Positions 42,353 through 53,100 of a DNA stretch of 64,000 nt are shown here, piece by piece. The DNA is taken from the NCBI GenBank assembly GCA_035236585.1, contig CP141139.1:18182990-18246989 (forward strand), in the 5' to 3' direction. The position numbers and the translations under genes are program-made. Source of the DNA: Warburgia ugandensis (lineage: Eukaryota; Streptophyta; Magnoliopsida; Canellales; Canellaceae). Under the pieces are notes generated by a model. The model was not told the origin of the DNA. It worked only from the letters and a program-made list of their open reading frames with translations, and searched no databases. Positions within the stretch are counted from its first letter, which is position 1. Every line of letters begins with the position of its first letter.

Positions 42353-44387
42353 TAAAACATAAAAACAAACTATTCTATTCTATTCGAGATTGACCATCTA
42401 GTTTTTTTTGCTCATCACGACCTCGAAAATTAACCAAACTTGGATAAAGAATCCATAGCTTTGCATAGATGACAATAAGCCCATTGTCCAACCAGCTACT
42501 TGTGACTCTAGGAACAACACCATAGCCACTAAAAAGAAGTCATGAAACAAAAGCCCCTCACCCAAAAAGCTCTAGTTGTGAAGTCATGAAACAAAAGCCC
42601 ATAACCCAACTCCTTGTGTTATTTCCTAAACAAAAAACTTTAAAATGTCATGTTCATTCCTTCACCTTACAAGTCATTATTCCATGGAAAAGAAATAACA
42701 TGCAACCAGTCTAAATAAATGAGGATCTTGAAAGTGGAATAACAACCCAAAATTCACCTAAAAAATAATAAAAAATAAAAAATCAAGCCAAAGAGTCAAC
42801 CTTGCTCTGATACCAATTGTCATCCATGCTTGTTTTATTTTAGACTATAGAATACGAAATAAACTATTTAGTTTCGGGCTTTTGAATATTTCATAATCTT
42901 TTAAATTTAATTGGAATGTGATTTCTAGACAGGAGGACTAAATAAACATGATATAAGCAAATTTATTTATTTCTCAGTGATAATACTAGACCATCAAGTA
43001 CATCGTGAAAGAGCCTTTAAGTCAAATAAAACATATCCACAACATATAAGTTTAGTCCCCACTTGTTGCTTGAGTCATGACATATTGATTGATCAACCAA
43101 CACAAATTTCTAAAGTTCTAAATAATATTAAATGAAATAGGGGAATGTAGGCCGAAAGCCGTATAGGGGACTTCTCTATAATCCCTCTCATTTTTCCAAA
43201 AGGGAGGCCACCTTTGAATGATCGAATCCGCTCATTCAATTGCTCTAGCCTTGGATGTTTCACAAACAAAAAATTCACAATGGCTACATGAACTTAGCAT
43301 TCTTGAAAATCAAGATTTTTGAAACTTGAACTTTGACCATTGTTTATATAAAGTTTCAAATAGGTCATTACTGTGATAGAAAGCTACATTCAATTTTTAG
43401 ATGTTAAAATTATCCTATGTGCTTGCTCTTTTGAAATACTAAATACTTAGGACTAGAACAATTAGATGAGTGACCCTGATCATTTAAAGGTAGGTTTCAA
43501 GGGGTGCTTCAACCTAACATTCCTCAACAAAATAATAACACATGGGACCAACCATTACCTTAATGATTCACAAAGTATGCACCATATTAGAAATACTTCT
43601 AGAATGTAGTAAATGTCATTTTCGCCCTATCTCCATGTTTATCTCAATCTAAACATAATATTAATATAAAATTTTCATTTGAAGAAGAAGTCCATGCATT
43701 TTATGTCCTGGTTAGACTGTGAAAGTGCCCAAATAGGGTCCTTGCAAGAGCAGACTGATTAGTCTATAAGAGTCCCCTAATAGGGTCCTGGTAAGAGTAT
43801 ACATCTCAAGAGGAGTGTAATGAGTACGCGATCATGTTTTTATTTGTGTGAAACTTTTCATCATGTTCTTAACGTGAAAAATAGATAAGCCATGAGAAAT
43901 CAATCCATTTGGACAATCCTAACCACTTCTTTCAGGTCCATGGGAAATCAATGAAAAATATTTTCTCATACATGAAAAAAGAAGAAGGAGAGTATTCTTT
44001 ACACTCTTGACTTGGTGCTCTTACCGAGACTCTTTCATGAATTTTACCATTATACAAAACATGTATTTTATAAATTTTTGAAAGATTTGTTGCCCTAATT
44101 TATTCCACAATCCTAGGTGATTCCAAGTATGCATTGTCAAACTTGAAAATTTCTCCTATTTTTGGGCAAATATTTTGACAAAAACGCTAATTTATATAAT
44201 AAAATTTCTTATAATTTTCACCCTAGATACAAACAACCCCATAACATAACTGTTACAATGAGGCCATAAAAAGTTTCTTATAATTTTCTCCTATTTTTGG
44301 GCCTTTATGTGCCTTCAAAACTAAGATAAAACAGTAGTTGATTTGGTACAACCCTTTTGTCATAGAGGGAAGGTGAGCTGGTAGGCT
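42353..44387. other. Spacer
   Basis: No gene recognised. A small direct repeat (AAGTCATGAAACAAAAGCCC) occurs at about 42538 and 42582. A minus-strand frame at 43,093-43,278 has no known motif. Confidence 0.45.
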
Positions 44388-44415
44388 TATTATTATTATT
44401 ATTATTATTATTATT
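44388..44415. repeat. (ATT)n microsatellite
   Basis: About nine TTA/ATT units in a row. Confidence 0.95.
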
Positions 44416-44938
44416 GGTAGCTCAATAACTGCATAATAATTTTTATCCCATATATAAATTGATTTATTTCTACAAACTCTATTGTTTTCTCTTATCGTCG
44501 TTAACTTTTCAACTTTCCAAAACTACGGACTACGAACTTTATCATCTACGATTCCTCCTAATCTTATGAAAACACAGTTGGCCCCACACGTAGAAGGTGA
44601 TCTCATCCGTAAACAATTTAAGTGTGCGAAGAAATCAAAGCTTAAGATACAAGAATTGGAACAAAGAGACAAAGGAATATAAGATTGATGGGTCCCCAAT
44701 TGTTCAAAATATCTAAACACAAGTTAAACATCACTCATCAGAAAAGGCCAAAAAAACGAACGATGGAGATCTTAAAATGTTATATATAGATCAAAGATCT
44801 TGCTAATATGATCTTCGATCATTCTTCCCCTGTTCTACTGCCGACAACATGTAAAAGTCGATCTTCCAACTAGTCTATATACATCGGTCGGAGATTTTCA
44901 GATCTATCAGTTCGCGGATATCTCAATCCGCTCATTTT
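44416..44938. other. Spacer, probable 3' region of the small gene
   Basis: No distinct feature. It lies directly downstream of the minus-strand gene at 44939 and may contain its 3' UTR. Confidence 0.35.
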
Positions 44939-45334
44939 TCACTGATCAGGCGAAGCCAAACGTGTAGCGATCGCGGAGTGATACATCTGATCGCACCAGC
45001 TCTCCGTCGCTCTCAGTTCCTTCCTCAGAAGCCTCGCTTTCTCCTCGGTCAACCCCGATCTCCTCCTCGTTGATTTTGTCAACTTCTCCGGTTCCGTACA
45101 ACCCAGATCTCCCGCTTCTCGTTGCTCCGTCTCTTTATCTCCGGCGCCGATACGGAAAAGCAGGACCCACCACGGCCGCTTGGAATCGACCGACAACAAC
45201 GCTCCTTGAACGATGTCATTCGACTTCTTTGCTTGCGATGGACGGTTTACATTTGCAGCAGAGGCTGCGATCCTAGTTTTGACCTTGCAGACGGCGATGC
45301 TTATGGTTGGAAAGGACGGATATAGAGTTGCCAT
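44939..45334 (-). CDS. Small uncharacterised protein, possibly plastid-targeted
   Basis: A single 131-codon frame, more GC-rich than its surroundings. The N terminus (MATLYPSFPTISIAVCKVKT and on to about residue 40) has Ser, Thr, Ala and basic residues but hardly any acidic ones, as in chloroplast transit peptides. The middle has DSKRPWWVLLF (about 50-60). The C-terminal third is charged and ends with GLTEEKARLLRKELRATES and MYHSAIATRLASPDQ. From memory this PWW...TEEKA...MYHSAIASRLAS layout recurs in small uncharacterised plant proteins; no function is known to me. A telo-box and TATA-like sequence lie upstream in the right orientation. It may be a single-exon gene, or a last exon. Confidence 0.6.
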   Translation of the reverse strand: MATLYPSFPTISIAVCKVKTRIAASAANVNRPSQAKKSNDIVQGALLSVDSKRPWWVLLFRIGAGDKETEQREAGDLGCTEPEKLTKSTRRRSGLTEEKARLLRKELRATESWCDQMYHSAIATRLASPDQ

Positions 45335-45394
45335 GAAATACCCAGATCGAGAAAATTATCTTAGCCGTTGAGAAGGATGGATGGATGAAGTTTG

Positions 45395-45409
45395 TAGGGT
45401 TAGGGTTTT
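45395..45409 (-). promoter_or_regulatory. Telo-box upstream of the small gene
   Basis: On the minus strand AAAACCCTAACCCTA, the plant telo-box found near the start of many housekeeping and translation genes, lies about 60 bp before the start codon. A TTTTATATCC box (45501-45510, read on the minus strand) lies a further 100 bp upstream and may be the TATA box. Confidence 0.55.
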
Positions 45410-45510
45410 GTTGGTACTCTGTTTCTTGCCTGCGCGTAGTTTTCTTTACTGCCCATTGGTCTGGTTTTAAGAGAGAGTACGCGTGAAGGAAGAGAAAAGT
45501 GGATATAAAA

Positions 45511-47097
45511 AGAGAAAGGGGCGTGACGAAGGCAGGGAGAACCGATCAGGACCGTTGATAGAGTACTGGCTTGCCACGTTCAAAGGTATCCAAGTGCATG
45601 GGACCCATTGGCAGGTTATTATTATCTTGGCCGTTGGATTGTTGGAATTTTGTAGATTTGGATAATTTGTCTCCTTCAGTTCGGACAGGATTAAATTATA
45701 ATGGTCATTAAGGAGGATTCGTGGCCCGATGAATGTCACAGAGAGATTAGGGAGTACCAAGCACTGAAAAGTTGTCTCTTTACCTCTCTTGGTTCGTATC
45801 CCAGGGTTGCTGATCTTAACCGTTTATTTTCTGGGCCACATTTGTGATATCGAAATGCGGAAGGTCTTGTCTAGTTAGAGGATCTTAACCCTCCACTCCT
45901 TCTGGTTGGGAGAAATTTTAGTGGGTGGTCTGTCTAAATTAGGGCTGTCAATCCGGAATCGGTACTTGTATAAGAAGATTGGCAAAGATCCAGATAGAGA
46001 ACACTATATATGTTCTTTGATTAACTGGGATTGATAAGATTTTCAGGTTTTTTTTATACAGTTACAAGTAGGACCCATCTTTTTCTATAATCTGAACCAT
46101 CCATGTTACTGGTGTTGCCATAGATGAGCCCTGTGCGAAAACTACATACTTTGAACGATTATCCCACCTCTTGACCGGGCTCTCAGTTTTCCCATCTGGT
46201 AGGATGGTAGAGACTAACGGTTTAGATAATGCGGGCCCCTTTTATACTTTTATCACAAAAGTCAAACCGTGCTTAGAAATTTCACTTCCAAGTACAAAAA
46301 TGATTAACGATGCCAATGTCGTTAACAAACTTTTAAGTTCAATGATCGAGGATTTCATGCTTCCACGTGTCACTTCGGCCCCACCAAATCCCCCCCATCC
46401 TCTGTCTCTGATTTGAACATCGAGGCTTGCTAGAGAGGCAGCTCTTGCATTTCATGCAAGCTTCGATTTCCTCTAATTTTTTGCAGAAATCACAGTCAAT
46501 GCTTCTACAGACATGATCAAAACAAGATAATTCAATAAAAATGTGGGAAATGGCCATCTAAATGTTTAGCTGCAAATTCCTTCTGCGGATCTCGTTTCAA
46601 CCTTTTCAAATATTCAGCCTTTTATTATTACGAAAATTTAAGAAAAAGAACAATTTCAAGAAATTTCATATTTTGCTTCTAATGGGTGTCTTTTCTACAG
46701 AAATCCTCTCCGAATTGAGCAGCGGAGTCTCCTCTGTACACTGGCTAGTACTTTGCTATCTCCGATTCTGATACAAAACTGGTGCAGCGAAATAAGAAAT
46801 AAATGGTAGTGCTCTTCTGGGCACCAAGGCTAGCTCTTCCAAGCTAGATTGGAATTCTTTTAGGTTTCAAACAAGAAGTTCTTCAAGACTTCCAAACAAG
46901 AATCTATTCTTCATGAGTTCTGTAGAAATTTTTATACGAAAAGAAACAACAAGCTAATGCCATTAATTGGTCTCAGCCATCCAATGTTAATGGCAACTCA
47001 AATAAGAAAAGTAGCTGAAACATAACTCAACATAAATATATTTTCTTTTACTTTAAGAGCTCAAGGTTTCATGAAAAAATAAGTAGTTCTTTAATGG
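45511..47097. other. Spacer
   Basis: No supportable gene. Frames at 46,171, 46,339 and 46,562 have no motif. An ATTATTATCTTGGCCGTTGG stretch near 45620 is typical plant promoter or repeat DNA. Confidence 0.45.
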
Positions 47098-47313
47098 GCA
47101 GTAACCTCACTAAAAGAGGCAGCCCGCCAGCCTGGTACACAAATCTCCCGTATGCAGGCAGGGTCTAGGAAGGGGTGGAAGGTATATAGTATGCAGCCTT
47201 ACCTTGCATTTTTGCAAGAGGATGTTTTCACTCCTCAAATCCATGACCTTTGGGTCACATGGCAACAACTCAGCCATTGTACCAAGGCTTCCCTTCAAGC
47301 AGCAACCTCACTA
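47098..47313 (+). mobile_element. Au-type SINE with 15-bp TSD
   Basis: The body is 47113-47298. GCAGTAACCTCACTA and GCAGCAACCTCACTA flank it (one mismatch). The 5' end is disturbed by a small internal duplication (GCAGCCCGCCAGCCTGG). Confidence 0.9.
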
Positions 47314-48463
47314 CAGAATAATATTTTATTGATTCCTTTAGGTGGAGATTTATATGGAGAGAGTCAGCTTTGTAGCTAACTAAATGTCAGGAACTGTTTC
47401 AAAGTATGCTCTCTTTGCAATAGTCACAAACCTCCCTGAGAAAGAGAGACTCCATATGATGATTACTGAACATTATCATCATCATCAAGACCTTATCGCA
47501 ATTAGGGGTCGGCTAAATGAATATAGTTCCTTTTTGTAGTTAGCATACCTCCATTTCAAGAGATGTTCAAGTGATCAAAGATTATATACCAGTCAGGGAG
47601 CATACAAGCATTGAATCATAACATGGTCTCTTTCTCAACACTGTTGTTGTAGAGGTAGCACATTGAGGGGCCCTGTATTCCTCTTTCTTGGAGTTTATCA
47701 TAAGTATTTTGTTCAAGATCATTGTCCAGTTGAAAATTTGCACTCTAAAAGGTGCTGCAGACTTCCATATGATATTGCCGGCTGCTAAATGTTATCTCTT
47801 ACAGTGAGAAGGGAATAGGCTAATAAATCACGTTATGAAAAGCCTCACCCTTGACTAATCCGAGCCTTTCAACTCATTTCAATCATATTGGAAGTGGCCC
47901 AAACAACAAGCCATTGGTGATTCTCGAGTCATCATGCATCCCATGTAGGAGAAATGAGAAGAATAGCTCATATATCAACCACAGTTGAGCCCTTCATGCA
48001 ACATGCTACCTTATGCTGTCTGATGTAAGCATCATTGCATTATCCATAATGAACAGATTATAGATGGTGGTTCTTACCGACCCAGAATGGTTCCATTAAA
48101 ACTTGTTGGAACTTGGTAGCATTTTCCCCCCTTTTTGTATTGCAAGTTATGGCCCACAACAATAATAAAGGACTCAAAGCTTTCCACTAAAGAAATGCTT
48201 CGAGTGACTGACTAGTAAGTAGTTTATCGAATATTATAAAGATCTACAAGATATGATCTGCCTGAGAACAAATCATAGTTTCAATATTGCCAGAAATGCA
48301 ATAAAAGCAAACTGCAACTGTCCTAAGGGTTGGTCTTCAAACCGACTGCAAACATAGCAAAACATATAGCAAGTTACTTTTCAAGAATCAGGGACATTTG
48401 GATACACCTAAGTCTATATATAGCCATATTTTGCAATGTAATAATGATTTCTAGCTGTTGATA
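47314..48463. other. Spacer with a short repeat fragment
   Basis: CCTTATCGCAATTAGGGGTCGGCTAAATGAAT at 47491-47522 resembles a short motif common in plant dispersed repeats (CCTTATCCCAACTA then GGGGTCGGCTA). The rest is anonymous. Confidence 0.4.
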
Positions 48464-50147
48464 TGTTTTACTACAAGTGCACGGGCTATTGTAGTATAGC
48501 TAATGCAAGTACGGGTCGATCCTAAGGAGACTTGCTTTAAAAAGTGAGAGTTTAAATAAAATTTAATTGATAAAATTTTTTAAAAAAATAACAAAAATTA
48601 CTAGAATTAGAATCGGAATTTAAACCAAATCAACTGATAAAAGTTATAGAATTTCCAGTTCTAGACTAAAGAAAATTAAACTAAATAACAAGAAAAATCT
48701 ATTCTCCTAACTTAATCATTGTCACTATCTTCAAATCTGATCATTTGAGAGTTGATCAGCCTCCATAAATGTCTTCAATATGTCCTTGATTAAAGATCTG
48801 ATGGTTGGATTTGTCAGATTCCTTAAAACCATAAAGATCTGGGCTAAATTGTGATTTTGGAATTTGGACAGTCTAGATCAAGTTATTGATTTCAGATTAA
48901 AGATTAGAGAGGTTAATTAAACTCAGGGATGTCTTAAGAATGAAATTGAAAATTTAATTGAAAAACAAATAAGAAATAGAGGAGAAAAGAAATTGAGAGT
49001 TTTTGGTTGATTAAGACAAACCTGTTGTTTGAGTTAAGCCTTAATTGATTTGGTCTGGATTGGATTGTTTCTGCATAAGTAAAACATAGATAAAACAGAA
49101 TTGGAATAAACAGGGACATAGAGGAAATTAAAAATAAGGATAAAAATGGAATTAAGGGAAGACCTTTAAGGGTTAAAATGGAATTTGCAAAAACAAGAAA
49201 TCTGCCGGCAAGAGATGACAGTGATGCAGAGGAAGATGGGGGAGAAAAGGGAAGAAGAAGAAAGGGGGAAAAAAAAAAGGATAATCAGAGTTGGTTTTCT
49301 TCCACGGTGAAGGAGAGTGCTGGGGAAAGTGAAATAGAAAGAGGGAGAGGAAACCCGCGCAGCACGGTGGTGATTCAGTACCGGCTAGTCAGTGCAGTCT
49401 GGCCAGTGACACAGAGAAATCAAGGAGGAAGAGCAATAGGGTGTGAAACAAAGAGAAGAAGGCTAGCTCGGGCTTGTTTGGGAATTGGTAGGAAGGAGGG
49501 AGGAGAAGAACGGAAGCAGAGGGCATGCCTGAGTTATGTCCGAAGCAGTGCTGGAAAGACCTCTAGTGTGGTCCCTGGTGCGGATGAAACAGAGGAATAA
49601 GAGAGAGCTGGGTGAAGGAGTGAGCAAGAACGCGGTAAAGGGTTAGGTTGGAAGATAGAGGAGGTGTGGTTTTTGGCAAATAGAGGTAATCTAAAAGAGA
49701 GAGAAGAGCGGGAGATGGGGAGGAGGACTTGGGAGGGTGGTGCGTGCGATGAAGATAGAGGATGCCTAGGCTTTGCTTTGCTCGATGAAGGAGATGACGC
49801 CAAGTACTAGACTGGGCAGAATGATGGAATATGGAGGACGCCTGGGGTCTGGAGGAGATGATGCCTGAGCGTTTATCACTGGCCTGGAATGGGAAGATGA
49901 AGATGTGTTGGACTAGGCAGTGAAGGAGATGGGAAATGCAATGTGTGAGAGGTAGAAACAGAGAAAGTAGAGAGGGATCAGTGAACAAATGGGGAAGGTG
50001 CGTGCGATGAAAACAGAAACAACTGGTTGCAAATAAAAGGAAACGAGAAAACAGAAACAGAAGGAAAAAGAAGCAAGCAAAGCAAAGCAAACGAAAGAAT
50101 AAACTAAGCAAAGGCCTAAGCGATGAAGCAGAGGCTGGAGAAGGTGG
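48464..50147 (-). mobile_element. Large LTR-like repeat I, part 1
   Basis: The minus-strand terminus lies at 48464 (plus strand TGTTTTACTACAAGTGCACGG). Inside is CAAGTACGGGTCGATCC, typical of LTR-retrotransposon DNA in plants. It continues on the other side of the copia insertion (55466-56465), where the minus strand starts TGTTAGTGCTCCAGG. Together they form about 2.7 kb without pol, suggesting a solo LTR. Terminal 5-bp flanks (TGATA and TTAGT) do not match. The purine-rich stretch 49,180-50,110 gives low-complexity frames on both strands that are not genes. Confidence 0.55.
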
Positions 50148-53100
50148 AGGAGTGTTGGTCCAGCCCCATTTTCAGGCGGCCACTGACTTCAACCATGGCG
50201 GCGCCGTAGTCAGCTGCCGCTGATTTCAACTGTGGCGGGCGCCGCAGTAGTTGCTGACTTCAACAGTGGCGGACGCCGCCGTCGGCCACCGCCACCGACC
50301 ACTGACTTGGTGTAAAATGTGTTGAAAAATAGGCCCTAAAATTCCCTATAAATAGGGATACGAAGAGGGCAAGGAGAACAGACCATTCCCCTGTAAATCC
50401 CGTGTCTTCTTCTTTGTAAATCCCTGCATTTTTATAGTGAAATCATTCCTCCTCCCGTGGACGTAGGCTTATTGGCCGAACCACGTTAAAATCGGTGTTT
50501 GTGTGTGTGTGATCTTGGGTGGGGACTGAAAATCCCCAACAAGTGGTATCAGAGCGAGGTTCTGCTGTAAAAGAGAGGCAGAAAACAGATTTGCAGCACC
50601 GGCAGTCGAGAAGAGGAAGAAAACTGTTCCTGCTATAGTTGCTACAGTAAAAGCATCATCATTACTATCGGCTCTAGTGATCGCTACAGTACTACTACAG
50701 TACTGAGTTGGCACAGTACCCCAGGCGGGTTCCAATAGTTCGAGTTTCAATAGATACGGAGTTACAACAGTACATAGTTGTAACAATACGAGTGCATATA
50801 GTAGCGCATTTGCACAGTAGCTGAGTTGAAACAGTAGCGCATTGCAATAGTACCGGGTTGCAACAGTTCGAGTGCAACCGTAGCTGAGTTGCAATAGTAA
50901 CGAGTTGCAACAATGATTCGATTGGAGTAGACCTATTTTTGACAGGTTTCCAAGGGGGATAGACCAGTTCTTGGCAAACGTAGTAGTGTTCTCAAATTTG
51001 TAAGATTTTCTCCTGAAATTGCTGTAAGTACTCTTTCTTTACTTATGGAGGCAAACATGCGTAAAATGATTTGCTTAAATGGAACTAACTATCACAAGTG
51101 GAAGGGAAAAATGAAAGATCTTCTTTTTGTGAAGAAATTACATCTACCTGTTTCTGCTACTCAAAAACCGAAGGATAAGTCCAAAGAAGAGTGGGCTTTT
51201 GAACACGAACAGGTATGTGGTTTTATTCGACAATGGGTAGAAGATAATGTTTTGAATCATATTCAAAATGAAATACATGCTAGAACTCTATGGATCAAAT
51301 TAGAAACCTTGTACGCGTCAAGAACTGGGAATAATAAGTTATTCCTACTTAATCAAGCGATGCACCTGAGATACAAGGAAGGGAGTTCTATTTCCAACCA
51401 CTTGAACGAGTTGACCAGATGCTTTCAGCAACTATCCGACGTTGGCGTCAGGTTTGACGATGATATCATGTGTTTATGGCTTTTAAATACTTTGCCTGAC
51501 TCATGGGAAAATTTTCGTGTTTCTCTAGCTAATTCTGCTCTAGGTGGTGCTGTGACATGGGAATTTGCGAGAAGTGCAGTTCTAAATGAAGAAATGAGGC
51601 GACGAGCTCAAGTTGTCACCACATCACAGTTTGAGATTTTGATCTTAGAAAATCGAGGGAGAAGCAAGATCAAAAGACAGGAGAAGAATAATAGAAGAAG
51701 GAGTAAATCGAAGTCCAAATACAAGAATTTGGAATGCAATTATTGTGGCAAGAAGGGTCACATTAAAAGGTAGTGTTACAAGTGAAAAGCCGAGAACAAA
51801 ACAGAGAATACCAAGCAGGAGAGAAGAAATGATGAGGGGAATGATCGTGTAGCTGCTACTATTTTAGGCCTTGTTGTGGTCTGTGATGAAAATGAAATCA
51901 ATCTAGCCTCCAATGAGATTGGATGGGTTGTTGACAGTAGTGCTTCTTTTCACGTTACCTCGAGGAGGGAGTTTTTCACCTCGTACACTCCTGGTGACTT
52001 TGGAGTGTTGAAGATGGGTAACAATGGGCTGTCAAAGGTTGTTGGTATCGGATCCGTCTGTTTGGACACCAACAACGGAACAAGGTTGATTCTCAAGGAC
52101 GTTCAACATGTACCAGATATCTGGTTGAACTTAATATCAGCCGGAAAGCTTGATGATGATGGGTACTGTATTACCTTTTGCAATGGACAGTGGAAGCTCT
52201 CTAAGGGAGCGCTTGTGGTTGCCAGAGGGAAGAAATCATCTAGCTTGTATGTGATGCAAGCTTCGATTCCTATTAACTCTGTGTACGCAGTTGATGTTGC
52301 TGGTTCTTCAGAGTTGTGGCACAGGCGACTCAGTCACATGAGTGAGAAAGGACTAGGTTGCCTAGTCAAGAAGAATTTGCTTTTAGGGCTCAAAGCTACA
52401 AAGGTGAGCAAATGTGCTCATTGTCTTGCCGGGAAGCAGCAACGAGTTTCCTTCAAAAGCCATCATTCTTCTAGAAAGTTAGGCGTGCTTGAATTGGTAC
52501 ATTCAGATGTATGCGGTCCTATGAAGGTACGCACATTTGGTGGTGCATTATATTTTGTCACATTTATTGATGATTATTCTAGGAAACTCTGGGTCTATGT
52601 TTTGAAAACTAAGGATCAGGTGCTTGACAAGTTTAAAGAATTTCAAGCTTCTATTGAGCGGCAAACGGGGAAGAAGCTGAAATGTATTCGCACAGACAAC
52701 GGTGGCGAGTACTGTGGACCTTTCGATGCTTATTGTAAGAAGCAAGGGATCAAACATCAAAGAACTCCTCCGAAGACTCCTCAGCTAAATGGTTTAGCAG
52801 AGAGGATGAACAGGACATTGATGGAGAGGGTCAGATGCTTGCTTTCTGAAGCAAAGCTGCCCAGTTCCTTCTGGGGTGAGGTGCTATACACAACAGCCTA
52901 TGTTATTAACCTATCTCCAATTGTTGCCTTGAATGCAGATGTTCCTGACAGGCTATAGTATGAAAAAGATGTCTCTTACGATCATTTGCGGGTATTTGGG
53001 TGCAAAGCGTTTGTACATATACCCAAGGATGAGAGGTCCAAGTTAGACGTCAAGACCAAACAATGCATTTTCATCGGCTATGGGCAGGATGAGTTTGGCT

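Noticed and set aside
49178-50111. Frames of 140 and 182 codons near the copia left LTR
   Set aside because: Purine-rich repeat I DNA, read in both directions; amino-acid composition is an artefact of base composition.
50469-50913. Minus-strand Leu/Thr/Cys-rich frames near the copia PBS
   Set aside because: They are antisense to a CAGTAG-type simple repeat in the leader of the copia element.
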